Assembly (NCBI GenBank): GCA_003023535.1
Contig: PXSC01000038.1
Location: 4,011-10,573, forward strand
DNA from: Halobacteriales archaeon QS_9_70_65
GTDB taxonomy: Archaea; Halobacteriota; Halobacteria; Halobacteriales; Haloarculaceae
Direction of reading: 5' to 3'
Length of the DNA: 6,563 nt
Shown here: in pieces, positions 5,809 to 6,563 of the stretch
How positions within the stretch are numbered: position 1 is the first letter of the stretch
Layout: each line of letters opens with the position of its first letter
Notes under the pieces: generated by a model
What the model was told of the DNA's origin: nothing
Databases searched by the model: none
The model's input: only the letters and a program-made list of their open reading frames with translations
Made by a program: the position numbers and the translations under genes

Positions 5809-5839
5809 TCCGGCCGGCGGCGGGACGGCGTCGAACAAC
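5801..5839. repeat. Inverted repeat GTTGTTC...GAACAAC in the divergent promoter region
   Basis: GTTGTTC at 5801-5807 and GAACAAC at 5833-5839 are perfect 7-bp inverted copies with centres 32 bp apart, about three helical turns. Each copy, read toward its gene, lies directly upstream of a TATA-like element. They may be matching TFB recognition elements or half-sites for one regulator. Confidence 0.5.
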
Positions 5840-5870
5840 GCTTAACACACCGCGCCACGGAGACCGAGCC
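5833..5870 (+). promoter_or_regulatory. Probable leaderless promoter of the pantoate kinase gene
   Basis: GAACAAC (5833-5839) is followed by CTTAAC (5841-5846), centred about 27 bases before the ATG at 5871. That is the usual haloarchaeal distance from TATA box to start site, so transcription likely begins at or next to the A of the ATG. No GGAGG precedes the ATG, which agrees with a leaderless message. Confidence 0.55.
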
Positions 5871-6563
5871 ATGACCGAGGCCGTAGCGTTCGTTCCGGGG
5901 CACGTGACGGGCTTCTTCACCGCCGACCACGACGACGACCCGACGAAAGCCGGCTCCCGCGGCGCCGGCGTCGCACTCGCCGACGGCGTGACCGTCCGGC
6001 TCGAACCGGGTGACGGCGTCGAGGTGAACGGCGATGACTGCGAGATAGAAGCCGTCGACCGGGTGCTGAACGCGCTGCGGTCGACGGCACGGGTGGTCGT
6101 CGAGACCGAGCTACCGCTGTCGGCCGGTTTCGGCGTCTCCGGGGCCGCGGCGCTCGGCGCCGCCCTGACCGCCAACGAGGTGTTCGGACACGGCCTCTCC
6201 GAGAACGAACTCGTGACGATAGCCCACGGCGCGGACGTCCAGGCCGGGACCGGCCTCGGCGACGTGGTCGCACAGGCCCGCGGCGGCTTCCCCGTCCGGC
6301 TCGAGGCCGGGGCACCGGCCCACGGCGCGATGGACGGGGTTCCGGCGGCCCGCGACGTCGAGTACGTCAGCTTCGGCGAGCTGTCGACGACGGCGGTGCT
6401 CGACGGCGACACGGAGGCGCTGACGGCGGCCGGCCGCGAGGCGCTGTCGGCGCTGGTCGCCGAGCCGACCCTGGAGACGTTCATGCACGTCTCCCGGAGC
6501 TTCGCCCGCGAGGTCGGCCTGCTGACGCCGGCGGTCCGGGAGGCCATCGAGGACGTCTCGGCG
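5871..6563 (+). CDS. Pantoate kinase, GHMP family (3' end beyond window)
   Basis: Archaeal pantoate kinase, which phosphorylates (R)-pantoate with ATP to 4-phosphopantoate; phosphopantothenate synthetase then joins it to beta-alanine. This is the archaeal route to coenzyme A, replacing bacterial PanC and PanK, and acts in the cytoplasm. 231 codons are visible without a stop; the family is about 280-300 residues, so the C-terminus is cut off. Signatures: AFVPGHVTGFF (6-16), DDDPTKAGSRGAG (21-33), the GHMP phosphate-binding glycine-rich motif PLSAGFGVSGAAALG (82-96), and AHGADVQAGTGLGDVVAQARGG (118-139) with the conserved GTGLGD. VEYVSFGELST (163-173) is also typical of haloarchaeal members. 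The ATG at 5871 gives the usual N-terminus and sits 27 bases from a TATA-like box. It is transcribed away from the antiporter operon with a 111-bp gap. The adjacency probably reflects chance, not shared function. Confidence 0.93.
   Translation, partial: MTEAVAFVPGHVTGFFTADHDDDPTKAGSRGAGVALADGVTVRLEPGDGVEVNGDDCEIEAVDRVLNALRSTARVVVETELPLSAGFGVSGAAALGAALTANEVFGHGLSENELVTIAHGADVQAGTGLGDVVAQARGGFPVRLEAGAPAHGAMDGVPAARDVEYVSFGELSTTAVLDGDTEALTAAGREALSALVAEPTLETFMHVSRSFAREVGLLTPAVREAIEDVSA

Noticed and set aside
5808..5824. CCGGCCGGC palindromic run considered as a terminator or operator
   Set aside because: It has no following T-run and such runs are expected by chance at this GC content; it lies between two divergent promoters, where a terminator is not expected.
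5435..6547. Minus-strand open frame of 370 codons across the promoter region and opposite the pantoate kinase gene
   Set aside because: It is Ser/Pro/Arg-rich low-complexity sequence, conflicts with the mrpE reading frame, and lies opposite a gene with clear GHMP motifs.

Overview
The window is very GC-rich (roughly 70% by eye). Its proteins have acidic tails and linkers, the tightly packed genes have GGAGG ribosome sites at internal junctions, and one divergent gene looks leaderless. Together with an archaeal-type pantoate kinase this points to a haloarchaeon (class Halobacteria). I cannot name the genus.

Minus strand, 5759 down to 1: one compact operon for a multisubunit Mrp (Mnh) type monovalent cation/proton antiporter. 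In transcription order it holds MrpE with an extra N-terminal UspA-like domain (4647-5759), MrpF (4378-4650), MrpG (4065-4376), a stand-alone DUF4040 protein matching the C-terminal part of bacterial MrpA (3529-4068), MrpB (3005-3532), MrpC (2646-3008), an MrpD/NuoN-like proton-channel subunit (1073-2653), and a second proton-channel subunit of MrpA-N/MrpD/NuoL type (1-1076) that runs off the window. Neighbouring genes overlap by 4 or 8 nt, or in one case are 1 nt apart. Every junction after the first gene has a GGAGG-type site, so the set is probably one message with coupled translation. The complex should sit in the cytoplasmic membrane and exchange Na+ (or K+) for H+, serving sodium export and pH homeostasis. 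The order E-F-G-(A C-terminus)-B-C-D is that of the antiporter module of archaeal Mbh/Mbs complexes, not the bacterial ABCDEFG order.

Bases 5760-5870: a 111-bp divergent promoter region. The same heptamer GAACAAC lies directly upstream of a TATA-like element on each strand, forming a 7-bp inverted repeat.

Plus strand, 5871 to the end: a pantoate kinase (GHMP family) of archaeal coenzyme A biosynthesis, 231 codons visible with the 3' end missing. It has no obvious functional link to the antiporter.

No RNA genes, mobile elements, CRISPR arrays or terminators were seen. I found no wholly new system. The points most worth a second look are the degenerate UspA domain on MrpE, the loss of the usual TM8 lysine in the first MrpD-like subunit, and the paired promoter motif.
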